A stretch of 64,000 nt of DNA from Cecembia calidifontis (GTDB lineage Bacteria; Bacteroidota; Bacteroidia; Cytophagales; Cyclobacteriaceae): NCBI RefSeq assembly GCF_004216715.1, contig NZ_SGXG01000001.1:4138501-4202500 (forward strand), in the 5' to 3' direction. Of this stretch, positions 52,692-61,566 are shown piece by piece; position 1 is the stretch's first letter, and every line of letters begins with the position of its first letter. The notes beneath the pieces are model-generated. The model did no database searches and was not told where the DNA came from. It saw only the letters and a program-made list of their open reading frames with translations. The position numbers and the translations under genes were made by a program.

Positions 52692-52778
52692 ATGAATTTA
52701 CAACAGCCCTCTGTACAGGTAAATAATCAAAAATCCATTTCCTGCTCTAAAATCAACATCATGCATTGTTGCATGTGA
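52692..52778 (+). CDS. 28-residue Cys/Met-rich leader peptide ORF
   Basis: An ATG at 52692 opens a 28-codon frame ending INIMHCCM and a TGA at 52776-52778. It lies after the riboswitch and 75 nt before metY. The last eight codons include three sulfur residues in a row pattern (HCCM) and lie in a hairpin (52749-52782), as in classical attenuator leaders. It has three Cys and three Met in 28 residues. Expression is unproven. Confidence 0.5.
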   Translation: MNLQQPSVQVNNQKSISCSKINIMHCCM

Positions 52779-52787
52779 TTTTGTTGT
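52749..52787 (+). terminator. Attenuator-like hairpin overlapping the leader ORF
   Basis: AAAATCA..ATGCA pairs with TGCATG..TGATTTT with a small bulge, followed by TTTTGTTGTT. It can be read as the riboswitch expression platform or as an attenuator controlled by leader translation. Confidence 0.5.
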
Positions 52788-52853
52788 TAAATTACATCTT
52801 TCCTATTTACTCTATAGGATTTAAAAAATTTCCCACCTTTAAATCTCATTTCA

Positions 52854-54158
52854 ATGGCTAACTACAGATTTGAAACCCTACAATTGCATGCAGGCCAAAG
52901 CCCAGACCCTACCACCAATTCAAGGGCAGTGCCAATTTACCAAACCACTTCCTATGTTTTTGACTCCGCTGATCATGGCGCTAATCTTTTTGCCCTCAAG
53001 GAATTCGGGAACATCTATACCCGGATCATGAACCCTACAACAGATGTTTTTGAAAAAAGAGTGGCCGCTCTCGAAGGTGGGGTTGCAGCTGTTGCCACAT
53101 CCTCCGGACAAGCTGCACAATTCCTGGCTTTGAACAATATCATTCAGGCTGGAGAAAATTTCGTATCTACCTCTTTTCTTTATGGTGGTACGTATAATCA
53201 GTTCAAAGTCGCATTTAAGCGTATTGGAATTGAGGCGAGATTTGCAAAAGGCGACAGTCCAGCAGATTTTGAAAAGCTCATCGATCACAAAACCAAAGCC
53301 CTATATTTGGAAACCATTGGCAACCCGGAGTTCAATATACCTGATTTTGAAGCCATTGCCCATTTGGCCAAAAAGCATGACCTTCCCTTAGTGGTGGACA
53401 ATACTTTTGGGGCCGGAGGTTACCTCTTCCAGCCCTTAAAGCATGGCGCCAACATTGTTACTTCCTCTGCTACCAAATGGATTGGTGGCCATGGCACATC
53501 AATCGGTGGAATCATTATAGATGGAGGCAATTACAACTGGGGAAATGGAAAATTCCCTCAGTTTACAGAGCCTTCTGAAGGCTACCATGGATTGAAATTC
53601 TGGGAAGTTTTTGGAGAAAATAACCCATTAGGGCTACCGAATATCGCCTTTGCCATCAGGGCAAGGGTGGAAGGCCTGAGGGATTTTGGCCCAGCTTTGA
53701 GCCCATTCAACTCTTTTTTATTGTTACAGGGTTTGGAAACCCTTTCCCTTAGGGTTCAGAGAACAGTAGACAATGCACTTGAGATAGCTAATTGGCTAGA
53801 GTCTCATCCTCAGGTACAGAAAGTAAATTACCCTGGCCTTGCATCTTCGCCCTATCATTCCCTGGCAAAAAAATACTTGAAAAACGGATATGGCGGAGTA
53901 TTGAGTTTTGAGATCAAAGGAGATAAAGAAAGTACCTCTGACTTTATCAATAACCTCAAATTGATTTCCCACCTGGCCAATGTAGGAGATGCCAAGACCC
54001 TTATAATTCAACCTGCTGCCACCACGCACCAACAGTTGAGCCATGAGGAACAACTGGCTGCCGGGGTTACCCCAACCCTATTACGTCTCTCACTTGGCAT
54101 CGAACACATTGAGGACATCAAGGAAGACCTACAACAGGCTTTTGACAAAATCTCGTAA
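52854..54158 (+). CDS. metY: O-acetylhomoserine sulfhydrylase
   Basis: A 434-residue PLP enzyme that converts O-acetylhomoserine and sulfide to homocysteine. It belongs to the Cys/Met metabolism PLP family: YTRIMNPTTDVFEKR, SSGQAAQFL, VDNTFGAGGYLFQPL and the Schiff-base Lys in SSATKWIGGHGTSIGG. The insertion YHGLKFWEVFGE is typical of MetY rather than MetB. It is under the SAM riboswitch and followed by metX. Confidence 0.95.
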   Translation: MANYRFETLQLHAGQSPDPTTNSRAVPIYQTTSYVFDSADHGANLFALKEFGNIYTRIMNPTTDVFEKRVAALEGGVAAVATSSGQAAQFLALNNIIQAGENFVSTSFLYGGTYNQFKVAFKRIGIEARFAKGDSPADFEKLIDHKTKALYLETIGNPEFNIPDFEAIAHLAKKHDLPLVVDNTFGAGGYLFQPLKHGANIVTSSATKWIGGHGTSIGGIIIDGGNYNWGNGKFPQFTEPSEGYHGLKFWEVFGENNPLGLPNIAFAIRARVEGLRDFGPALSPFNSFLLLQGLETLSLRVQRTVDNALEIANWLESHPQVQKVNYPGLASSPYHSLAKKYLKNGYGGVLSFEIKGDKESTSDFINNLKLISHLANVGDAKTLIIQPAATTHQQLSHEEQLAAGVTPTLLRLSLGIEHIEDIKEDLQQAFDKIS

Positions 54159-54294
54159 GTGATTGAGCAGAACTAAAGCATTAGAAAACCTATATAAACC
54201 TTTCCTTTGGGGAATATCTCCCCAATGGGTTAAAAAAAAAGCGCGTTAAGCCTTTTCAAAAATGAATTTAGCAAGTAATTACCTGATATTAGAC

Positions 54295-55323
54295 ATGGCG
54301 CAGGAAACCTACACATATGAAGGTGAATTGGAATTGGAATCCGGAGAAAAACTGAATGGATTTGAAATAGCATATACTACGCAAGGACATCTAACCCCTG
54401 AAAAAGACAATGTGGTCTGGGTAATCCATGCCCTTACTGGCGATGCCAATGTTCAGGACTGGTGGAATGGATTGGTCGGTGAAGACAAATTTTATGATCC
54501 TTCGAGGCATTTCATCGTCTGTGCCAATTTATTGGGGTCATGCTACGGCTCCACCAATCCCCTTTCAGAGAATCCCGGTACTGGACAGCCATATTATTAT
54601 GATTTCCCCAACCTGACCACCCGGGATTTGGCCAATAGTCTGGAAACATTACGGATTCATTTGGGAATTTCCGGCATCCACACCTTAATTGGAGGGTCTT
54701 TGGGAGGCCAGGTTGCTTTGGAATGGGCTTATACATTGGGAGAAAAGGTCAAAAACTCCATCATTCTTGCTTCCAATGCCAAGACCTCTCCATGGATAAT
54801 CGGCTTCAATGAATGCCAGAGAATGGCCATAGAAGCTGACGCCAGCTGGGGCGATAAAAATCCAGCAGCAGGTAAAAAAGGCCTCGAAGCAGCGCGGGCA
54901 ATTGCTATGATTTCCTATAGACATCCACAGGATTTCGCCATAAAACAATCAGACAATGAGGACAAATTAGATAATTTTAGAATTTCTTCCTATTTGAGGT
55001 ATCAAGGTCAAAAACTTGCCAACCGATTCAATGCATTTTCATATTGGGTCTTAAGCAAAGCAATGGACAGTCATGACATTGGAAGAGGAAGGGGCGGGGT
55101 TGAAAAAGCCCTTTCGAAATTAAAATGCAGAGTATTGGCAATTGGTGTGGACAAGGATCTCTTATTCCTCAAAGAAGAATCACAAATGATAGCACAACAT
55201 GCCCTAAAAGGTACCTACCAAGAAATTCGGTCTGCTTATGGGCATGATGCTTTTTTGATAGAATATGATCAACTTCAATATATTTTGAGCAGTTTTTACC
55301 TGGAAAGCAACACGAACACCTGA
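54295..55323 (+). CDS. metX: Homoserine O-acetyltransferase
   Basis: 342 residues from ATG 54295 (MAQETYTYEGELELESG; an ATG at 54262 is also in frame). An alpha/beta-hydrolase acyltransferase that acetylates homoserine to feed MetY. The nucleophile elbow is GGSLGGQVALEW, followed by RISSYLRYQGQKLANRF and the C-terminal GHDAFL with the catalytic His. It is 136 nt downstream of metY and probably cotranscribed. Confidence 0.94.
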   Translation: MAQETYTYEGELELESGEKLNGFEIAYTTQGHLTPEKDNVVWVIHALTGDANVQDWWNGLVGEDKFYDPSRHFIVCANLLGSCYGSTNPLSENPGTGQPYYYDFPNLTTRDLANSLETLRIHLGISGIHTLIGGSLGGQVALEWAYTLGEKVKNSIILASNAKTSPWIIGFNECQRMAIEADASWGDKNPAAGKKGLEAARAIAMISYRHPQDFAIKQSDNEDKLDNFRISSYLRYQGQKLANRFNAFSYWVLSKAMDSHDIGRGRGGVEKALSKLKCRVLAIGVDKDLLFLKEESQMIAQHALKGTYQEIRSAYGHDAFLIEYDQLQYILSSFYLESNTNT

Positions 55324-55538
55324 ATATTTATTTATTATGGTTTTTCCCCATTTGATCCCTAAGAATCCCCTTCCTTTTTTAAGGAAAGGGGACTGTTCGA
55401 ACATACTGCACATTTCCAACTTGAGGAATTCTGAGTATTTACTTAGCTTTTTTGCCTAAATTTTTCCGTTTAGCAACAATAAATGCGACTCCTCCTAATC
55501 CCTTTGGGGCTTGGATATAAAAGTCCTATTTTGTTAAG

Positions 55539-55928
55539 ATGAATTTCATTCAGATCAAAGAAAGCTGCCTTTACCTTTCTGACCTGGATCTGGCAGAGGA
55601 TTTTTACCAAGGCATATTGGAAATGCCTGTCATTTCCAAAGTACCTGGGAGACATATCTTCTTTAGGTGTGGGACATCGGTATTGCTCTGCTTCCTTCCT
55701 GAAATCACTAAAAATGAAACGACACTCCCTCCCCATTATGCCAAAGGAAAACAACATATCGCCTTTGAAGTGAATAAAGCAGATTACCTGAAAGTCAAAA
55801 GTAATCTATTGCAAAAAGGAATTATCATTACCCATGAGCAAGAATGGAAAGGGGGATTAAAGAGTTTTTACTTTGAAGACCCTTTTGGACACGTCCTAGA
55901 AATTGTCCCAAAAGGAATCTGGGAATAA
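55539..55928 (+). CDS. VOC-family protein (glyoxalase/dioxygenase fold)
   Basis: A 129-residue protein of the vicinal oxygen chelate superfamily: LYLSDLDLAEDFYQGILEMP at the start, HIAFEV in the middle and SFYFEDPFGHVLEIVPKG at the end. His and Glu positions for one metal are present. The substrate cannot be told. The 215 nt upstream hold only a CCCCTTCCTT/AAGGAAAGGGG hairpin (55367-55391). Confidence 0.85.
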   Translation: MNFIQIKESCLYLSDLDLAEDFYQGILEMPVISKVPGRHIFFRCGTSVLLCFLPEITKNETTLPPHYAKGKQHIAFEVNKADYLKVKSNLLQKGIIITHEQEWKGGLKSFYFEDPFGHVLEIVPKGIWE

Positions 55929-56366
55929 TCATTCCGCCCTGGTCCATTCTACTGTTCTTCCAATGAGGGACAGGCCAATAAATCCCCTAACCTCAAGGAC
56001 ACGCTCACTTTTTTGCCTGATGGTACTGGAATATGTCTTGCCATTTCGAGGGTCGTAGATGGTTCCATTTTCCCATATTCCAGCTTTAAATTCAAAATTC
56101 TCTAACAATTTTAGCCCAATGATAGGATTATTTCTCTTGGTCCTATCAGCATTATTGCTGTCTAATACAGGCCTACCGTTTTCCAAAGGCTCTTTTAGCC
56201 AGACTACTCTGCCAAAGAACTTCCCTCTTTCCTCGAAAATTTCAATTATGGCGTCTTTTTCTGTATTGTACCACTTTCCAATGATGGAAGTAGCTTTTTG
56301 AGCCATGGAGACTTCCAAAACATTGAATATCAGCAAAGCCAAAATCAGTACTGTTTTTTTTATCAT
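55929..56366 (-). CDS. DUF2147 family exported protein
   Basis: A 145-residue protein with a signal peptide (MIKKTVLILALLIFNVLEVSMA). The mature part matches DUF2147: IIGKWYNTEKDAIIEIFEER, NPIIGLKLLENFEF, YDPRNGKTYSSTIR, LEVRGFIGLSLIGRTVEW. Lipocalin-like beta barrel, function unknown. Stop abuts the VOC gene. Confidence 0.88.
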   Translation of the reverse strand: MIKKTVLILALLIFNVLEVSMAQKATSIIGKWYNTEKDAIIEIFEERGKFFGRVVWLKEPLENGRPVLDSNNADRTKRNNPIIGLKLLENFEFKAGIWENGTIYDPRNGKTYSSTIRQKSERVLEVRGFIGLSLIGRTVEWTRAE

Positions 56367-56424
56367 TTCTTAACTTTTTTTGTTGTCCGGATTTCAAAGT
56401 ATTATAATACTTTTATGACTCCAA

Positions 56425-57150
56425 ATGTTTCAATGGAAGGGATCTTGGGTGATGATAGGAGATAATTTAGTTTCAAAAAAGGACAACACTGACAACTATT
56501 TCGAATGGAAACAGGAGGAATTTTGCTTTCAATTTTTACCCGAGAAAGCCGTTTACCTTCCTGATCATAAGGCCCTTTTGATCGCAGATCCTCATTTTGG
56601 AAAAGCTGCACATTTTCGTAAAGCTGGCGTACCGGTACCCGAAACAGTCCATTCACAGGACTATCAAAAGATCAAAAAACTTATTGAACTCAAAAAGCCC
56701 CAATCGCTTATCTTTTTGGGAGATCTGTTTCACAGTGATTTCAATACTTCATGGTTTGATCTGGAAGCATTTAGGTCTCTTTTTTCCGAAGTTGACTTTC
56801 ATTTGGTCAAAGGCAATCACGATATACTTCCGGAACAATTTTACCGTTCAGGGTTTTGGCATGTCCATAATGAAACCATGAAATTGGGAAAGCTGATCCT
56901 TTCCCATGAACCATTGATGGAAATAAGTGAAGGAAATCTTAACCTTTGTGGCCATATTCACCCAGGTATATCTCTTTATGGATCAGGCAGGCAAAAACTC
57001 ACTCTACCCTGTTTCCATGTGAGTCCCAACCGGATCATTCTTCCTGCTTTTGGAAGATTTACCGGATTGGCTAAAATGCCCTGTGAAAAAAATGACAGGG
57101 TCTTTGCGATAACAGGGAAAAAAGTAATTCCAGTCAATTTCATGCCTTAA
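56425..57150 (+). CDS. pdeM: Ligase-associated DNA-damage-response endonuclease PdeM
   Basis: A 241-residue calcineurin-like metallophosphoesterase. The metal motifs are complete: ADPHFGKAAHFRK (about 53-65), GDLFHSDFN, KGNHD and GHIHPG. The ADPHFGK motif and length identify the PdeM group, usually encoded with a DNA ligase and helicase. Here those partners are not adjacent. The N-terminal 20 residues may be dispensable, so a downstream start is possible. Confidence 0.82.
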   Translation: MFQWKGSWVMIGDNLVSKKDNTDNYFEWKQEEFCFQFLPEKAVYLPDHKALLIADPHFGKAAHFRKAGVPVPETVHSQDYQKIKKLIELKKPQSLIFLGDLFHSDFNTSWFDLEAFRSLFSEVDFHLVKGNHDILPEQFYRSGFWHVHNETMKLGKLILSHEPLMEISEGNLNLCGHIHPGISLYGSGRQKLTLPCFHVSPNRIILPAFGRFTGLAKMPCEKNDRVFAITGKKVIPVNFMP

Positions 57151-57201
57151 GATTGGTTAAATTGGTCAAGCTGTTTAATTTTGGCAGAATTCTAATGTGA
57201 T

Positions 57202-58092
57202 ATGAGGGTAAATCCTAGAAAAAAAACCAAGCTGGGGAGATTCAAATTCCTCTCTGTACTTTTCAGTACTACCCTTTCTCTCTTCATCGTAGGACTTTTT
57301 GGGGTCATCGTAATTCAAGCGAAAACTTTGACCACGCTGATCAGGGAAAACATTGAGATTCAGGTTTTTCTCAATAAAAATCTCTCTGCAGCTCAGATAA
57401 ATAATATTGGAAAGGCTTTGGAATCAAAACCTTATGTCCTGAAAAAAGAAGACAAAACAGGAATTAAGTTTATTTCCCAAGATGATGCAGCAAAGGTATT
57501 CCTTGAGGATACCGGGGAAGACTTTACCAAATTTCTGGATGACAATCCTTTGAGAGACAGCTACACCATTTCCATTGCCGAGGAGTATCAGACCTCTGAA
57601 CAAATTCAGAATATAGTTGAAGAAATCAAAAAGATGGAAGGTGTTTTTGAAGTGACTTACATGGCTGACCTGGTAGATTCAATCAACCAAAATCTCACAA
57701 AAGTTGCCATTGTAATGGGGGGATTCATCCTTATTTTGATGTTTACCGTAGTAATGTTGATCAATAACACCATCAAATTGGCTTTATTCTCCCAACGTTT
57801 CCTTATCCGAAGTATGCAATTGGTAGGTGCTACGAGAGGATTTATCAGAAGACCATTTCTTGCCCGGGCTTTCTTTTTTGGCATTTTGGCCGGTTTGATA
57901 GCTTCTGCTTTGTTATTTGTAATCATTGAATATACCAAAGCCAATATCGATGGTTTTGCCCTTCTCCAAGATTACAACTTACTATTTTACCTGTTTGGTG
58001 GATTGGTCCTAATAGGGGCCATGCTTTCATTATTCAGCACTTTACAGGCAGTGAATAAGTATTTAAATATGTCACTTGACGAACTTTATTAA
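57202..58092 (+). CDS. ftsX: Cell-division protein FtsX
   Basis: A 296-residue membrane partner of FtsE. A cytoplasmic start (RVNPRKKTKLGRFKFLSVLF) leads to TM1 (about 22-44), a periplasmic domain (45-165) that contacts cell-wall hydrolase regulators, and three further membrane helices (172-195, 225-248, 260-280). It is 43 kb from ftsE. Here it leads a run of genes to uppP with gaps of only 2-3 nt. Confidence 0.9.
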   Translation: MRVNPRKKTKLGRFKFLSVLFSTTLSLFIVGLFGVIVIQAKTLTTLIRENIEIQVFLNKNLSAAQINNIGKALESKPYVLKKEDKTGIKFISQDDAAKVFLEDTGEDFTKFLDDNPLRDSYTISIAEEYQTSEQIQNIVEEIKKMEGVFEVTYMADLVDSINQNLTKVAIVMGGFILILMFTVVMLINNTIKLALFSQRFLIRSMQLVGATRGFIRRPFLARAFFFGILAGLIASALLFVIIEYTKANIDGFALLQDYNLLFYLFGGLVLIGAMLSLFSTLQAVNKYLNMSLDELY

Positions 58093-58094
58093 TA

Positions 58095-58304
58095 ATGGCA
58101 AATACTAACTTCCCTTTTGACAAACACAACTACAGGTTGATGCTGATAGGCCTGGGAATCATTATTTTAGGTTTTATCATCATTGGTTTGGACAAGGAAC
58201 CTCATGGTTTTGGCTTTTTGGGCCTCACCTTAGGACCAATCGTCACCTTAGCCGGCTTCCTTTTTCAGTTTTACGCTATTTTCAAAAAATCAGAATCCAA
58301 GTAA
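58095..58304 (+). CDS. DUF3098 family membrane protein
   Basis: 69 residues with two predicted membrane helices (LMLIGLGIIILGFIIIGLDK; LGPIVTLAGFLFQFYAIF). The family almost always sits between ftsX and uppP in Bacteroidetes, which suggests a role near division or cell-wall lipid recycling. Function unproven. Confidence 0.86.
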   Translation: MANTNFPFDKHNYRLMLIGLGIIILGFIIIGLDKEPHGFGFLGLTLGPIVTLAGFLFQFYAIFKKSESK

Positions 58305-58307
58305 TTT

Positions 58308-59102
58308 ATGGAAATCCTTGATGCGATCATCCTGGGCATAGTTCAGGGTTTGACCGAGTTTTTACCTGTTTCTTCCAGTGGGCATTTAGAGTTAGGGGCT
58401 GCTATATTGGGAGACCAAAAATTACCAGAAGAAAGTCTTTTGTTCACAGTGGTACTTCATTTCGCTACGGCCTTGGCTACCATTTTGGTTTTTAGAAAAG
58501 ATATAGTTGCCATTTTAGAAGGACTGTTTAAATTTAAATGGAATGAAGAGACCCAGTTCTCCGCAAAAATCATATTATCCATGATACCCGCAGTGATCAT
58601 TGGTTTGTTTTTTGAAGAGCAGCTGGAGCAGTTTTTTGGTGGAAAAGTGACCTTTGTCGGCTTTATGTTGCTTGTAACAGCACTCTTGTTGTTTCTTGCG
58701 GATAAAGCAAAAAATACGGAAAAGGGAGTAACTTTTTCCAATGCGATTATTGTTGGTCTGGCGCAGGCAGTCGCCATGCTGCCCGGCATATCCAGGTCCG
58801 GAGCCACTATCTCCACTTCAGTGCTTTTGGGGATAGATAAAAACAAGGCTGCCCGATTTTCATTTCTTATGGTAGTACCCCTGATTTTGGGAAAAATTGT
58901 CAAAGATATATTGGACGGAGCCTTGACTTACAACGGTGACAGTTTTGGTTACTTATCTGCGGGTTTTGTAGCGGCATTCATTTCGGGATATTTTGCCTGT
59001 ACCTGGATGATTGCGCTGGTACGAAAAAGCAAGCTTACCTATTTTGCCATTTACTGTACCATTGTGGGTCTAATAGCCATATTTGCAGGCATTTATTCGT
59101 AA
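58308..59102 (+). CDS. uppP: Undecaprenyl-diphosphate phosphatase
   Basis: A 264-residue integral membrane enzyme (BacA/UppP) that recycles the undecaprenyl carrier for peptidoglycan and polysaccharide synthesis. Motifs: GLTEFLPVSSSGHLELG (14-30) and MLPGISRSGATIS, the two catalytic re-entrant loops. Seven to eight membrane helices. Three nt follow DUF3098; truB starts 1 nt downstream. Confidence 0.95.
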   Translation: MEILDAIILGIVQGLTEFLPVSSSGHLELGAAILGDQKLPEESLLFTVVLHFATALATILVFRKDIVAILEGLFKFKWNEETQFSAKIILSMIPAVIIGLFFEEQLEQFFGGKVTFVGFMLLVTALLLFLADKAKNTEKGVTFSNAIIVGLAQAVAMLPGISRSGATISTSVLLGIDKNKAARFSFLMVVPLILGKIVKDILDGALTYNGDSFGYLSAGFVAAFISGYFACTWMIALVRKSKLTYFAIYCTIVGLIAIFAGIYS

Positions 59103-59103
59103 C

Positions 59104-59790
59104 ATGCAAGAAAAAGAACCCTACGGAGAGGTATTTTTGGTCAATAAGCCCTATGAATGGACTTCTTTTGACGTAGTCAAAAAAATCAGAAATACCCTTA
59201 AAATCAAAAAGGTCGGACATGCCGGTACCTTGGACCCTTTGGCAACGGGGCTATTGATTGTCTGTGCAGGCAAAAAAACCAAGTCTATTGAGACTTATAT
59301 GGGGCAAGAAAAGGAATATACCGGTACCTTTGTCCTTGGGAAAACTACAGAAAGCTTTGATTTAGAAAGGGAGGTGGTGAAGGTAGCTGATACGTTCCAC
59401 CTTACTGTGGAGGAGGTAAAAGCTGCAGCTGCCCAACTCACCGGAGATATCATGCAGGTACCCCCCACACATTCTGCTATCAAAGTAGATGGCAAAAGGG
59501 TCTACAAAGCAGCCAGAAAAGGTAAGGAAGTAAAGTTAGAAGCAAGACCTGTTACAGTTTCTGTTTTTGAGATCACCGAATTTAAAAATCCGGATGTTCA
59601 CTTTAGAATTGTTTGTTCCAAAGGAACCTATATCCGAAGTTTGGCCAGGGATTTAGGAGACATTTTGGGTGTGGGTGCGTATATGTCCTCCCTTTGCCGG
59701 ACCAGGATAGGGGAATTTAAGCTGGAAGAGGCTCAGGAAATGGAAGAATTGATCAAAGAAATCAAAGAGAGACCCCATGAAAATCTATGA
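59104..59790 (+). CDS. truB: tRNA pseudouridine(55) synthase
   Basis: 228 residues from ATG 59104. Makes pseudouridine-55 in the T-loop of tRNA. The catalytic Asp44 lies in GHAGTLDPLATGLL, and later motifs CSKGTYIRSLARDLG and LCRTRIGEF are present. The C-terminal PUA-like part is short, as in the Bacteroidetes form. The stop overlaps ribF by 14 nt. Confidence 0.95.
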   Translation: MQEKEPYGEVFLVNKPYEWTSFDVVKKIRNTLKIKKVGHAGTLDPLATGLLIVCAGKKTKSIETYMGQEKEYTGTFVLGKTTESFDLEREVVKVADTFHLTVEEVKAAAAQLTGDIMQVPPTHSAIKVDGKRVYKAARKGKEVKLEARPVTVSVFEITEFKNPDVHFRIVCSKGTYIRSLARDLGDILGVGAYMSSLCRTRIGEFKLEEAQEMEELIKEIKERPHENL

Positions 59791-60706
59791 GGGAACAGAA
59801 CATTTTGGACCGGTCAAAAATCCGGTAGTCACGAGCGGAACTTTTGACGGAGTTCATTTGGGCCATCAAAAAATCCTTAAAAGAATCCGCAGTTTGGCAG
59901 ATGAAATTGGCGGGGAAACTGTCCTCATTACATTTTGGCCACATCCCAGACTCGTATTATATCCCAATGAACATAACCTCAGACTACTAAGTACTTTCGA
60001 AGAAAAGGCCAAACTCTTAAGGGAATTTGGCATAGATCATTTGTTGACCATTCCCTTTACAAAAGAATTCTCCGAACTAAGTTCAGAAGAATTCATCCAA
60101 CAAATCCTTATCCAAACCATCAAAACCCGTAAATTAGTCATCGGTTATGACCACCGGTTCGGAAAAAACAGAGAAGGTGGCTTTGATTACCTCAAAGAAC
60201 ATATTGATCAATATGGATTTGATTTGGAGGAGATTTCCAGGGAGGATGTGGACAATGTGGGGGTCTCTAGCACCAAAATCAGAAAAGCACTAGAGGAAGG
60301 AAACGTCCAAGTTGCCAATGAATATTTGGGTAGGGAGTACGAATTAAACGGGATCATCATCAAAGGACAGCAACTTGGAAGGTCCATAGGTTTTCCCACG
60401 GCCAATATCCATATTCCACACGATTACAAATTGATTCCCTGTGATGGAGCCTATGCCGTGATGGCCAATATGGAAGGAGAGGAATACAAGGGCATGCTTA
60501 ACATAGGCATGCGCCCTACCGTAAATGGAAATAGCCAGACTATTGAAGTCCACCTCTTTGATTTCGAAGGGGATCTCTATGACAAAAGGATCTGTGTGCG
60601 CTTAAAAGCCTATCTACGGCCAGAAATTAAATTCTCAGGATTAGAGGCCTTACAGCAGCAACTCCGAAAAGACAAAGCTGATGCACTCCATATCCTGCAA
60701 TCTTAA
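59777..60706 (+). CDS. ribF: Bifunctional riboflavin kinase/FAD synthetase
   Basis: A 309-residue enzyme that makes FMN then FAD. The FAD synthetase domain (1-180) shows GTFDGVHLGHQKIL and the VSSTKIRKAL motif; the riboflavin kinase domain (190-305) shows GRSIGFPTANI and NIGMRPTV, with Glu in IEVHLFDF. Usual length. Overlap with truB argues for coupled translation. No FMN riboswitch is seen. Confidence 0.95.
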   Translation: MKIYEGTEHFGPVKNPVVTSGTFDGVHLGHQKILKRIRSLADEIGGETVLITFWPHPRLVLYPNEHNLRLLSTFEEKAKLLREFGIDHLLTIPFTKEFSELSSEEFIQQILIQTIKTRKLVIGYDHRFGKNREGGFDYLKEHIDQYGFDLEEISREDVDNVGVSSTKIRKALEEGNVQVANEYLGREYELNGIIIKGQQLGRSIGFPTANIHIPHDYKLIPCDGAYAVMANMEGEEYKGMLNIGMRPTVNGNSQTIEVHLFDFEGDLYDKRICVRLKAYLRPEIKFSGLEALQQQLRKDKADALHILQS

Positions 60707-60731
60707 AAATCAACCCAAAATATAACTTTAT

Positions 60732-61436
60732 ATGATCAATAAAACTGTTGCAAATGCTGAGGAAGCAATCAACGATATCCCATCCGGTGCGGTATTGATG
60801 CTGGGTGGATTTGGGCTTTGTGGTATTCCGGAAAACTGCATCTCTGCACTCCTTAAAAAAGAGATTGATGGCCTTACCTGTATTTCCAACAATGCAGGCG
60901 TGGACGATTTCGGAATCGGACTGATGCTCAAAAAGCGCATGGTCAAAAAAATGATCTCCTCTTATGTGGGTGAAAATGCAGAATTTGAACGCCAGTTGTT
61001 ATCGGGGGAATTGGAAGTGGAATTAATTCCACAAGGAACCCTTGCTGAAAGAGTCAGAGCAGGTGGTGCCGGTATTCCGGCATTCTTTACCCCTGCAGGC
61101 GTGGGAACAGAGGTAGCTGAGGGAAAAGAAGTTAGAGAGTTTGATGGGAAACTTTATTTGATGGAAAGATGGCTGAAAGCCGACTTTGCTCTCGTAAAAG
61201 CCTGGAAAGGGGATACCGCCGGAAACCTCATTTATAAAGGCACTGCAAGAAATTTCAACCCGATGATGGCTGCTGCGGGCAAAATCACCATTGCAGAAGT
61301 TGAAAAATTAGTGCCAGCCGGAGAGTTGGACCCTAACCAAATCCACACGCCTGGAATCTACGTGCAAAGAATTTTCCAGGGGGTGAATTATGAAAAGCGA
61401 ATTGAACAGAGAACTGTAAGCCAAGCAAAAGGTTAG
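60732..61436 (+). CDS. scoA: 3-oxoacid CoA-transferase subunit A
   Basis: A 234-residue alpha subunit of the class I CoA-transferase (succinyl-CoA:acetoacetate type). GGFGLCGIPENCISAL near 20-35 is the CoA-binding glycine loop. The catalytic Glu is on subunit B. The two genes are 130 nt apart, wider than the usual few bases, and the spacer has no gene. Confidence 0.93.
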   Translation: MINKTVANAEEAINDIPSGAVLMLGGFGLCGIPENCISALLKKEIDGLTCISNNAGVDDFGIGLMLKKRMVKKMISSYVGENAEFERQLLSGELEVELIPQGTLAERVRAGGAGIPAFFTPAGVGTEVAEGKEVREFDGKLYLMERWLKADFALVKAWKGDTAGNLIYKGTARNFNPMMAAAGKITIAEVEKLVPAGELDPNQIHTPGIYVQRIFQGVNYEKRIEQRTVSQAKG

Positions 61437-61566
61437 AGGAGAAGCAATCAACAACTGGCAAGAATCAGGATGGATTTCGGAGGTGCCAATTTTGATTTCG
61501 ATAGTGGAACCTCAAAAATCCAAAAAGTACTTAAAACATTTCTTTAATAGAATATAACCCAAAACC

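Noticed and set aside
54207..54225. TTGGGGA/TCCCCAA hairpin between metY and metX
   Set aside because: Followed by an A run rather than T on the plus strand, so not a terminator for metY; left unassigned.
55367..55391. CCCCTTCCTT/AAGGAAAGGGG hairpin as metX terminator
   Set aside because: No T run follows on either strand; could be a dispersed repeat but no second copy was seen in the window.
59762..59944. FMN riboswitch ahead of ribF
   Set aside because: ribF starts inside truB; there is no leader to hold a riboswitch.
61437..61566. Possible small gene between scoA and scoB
   Set aside because: No frame with a start and a coherent protein. The gap is odd for this pair, but only noncoding sequence is visible.
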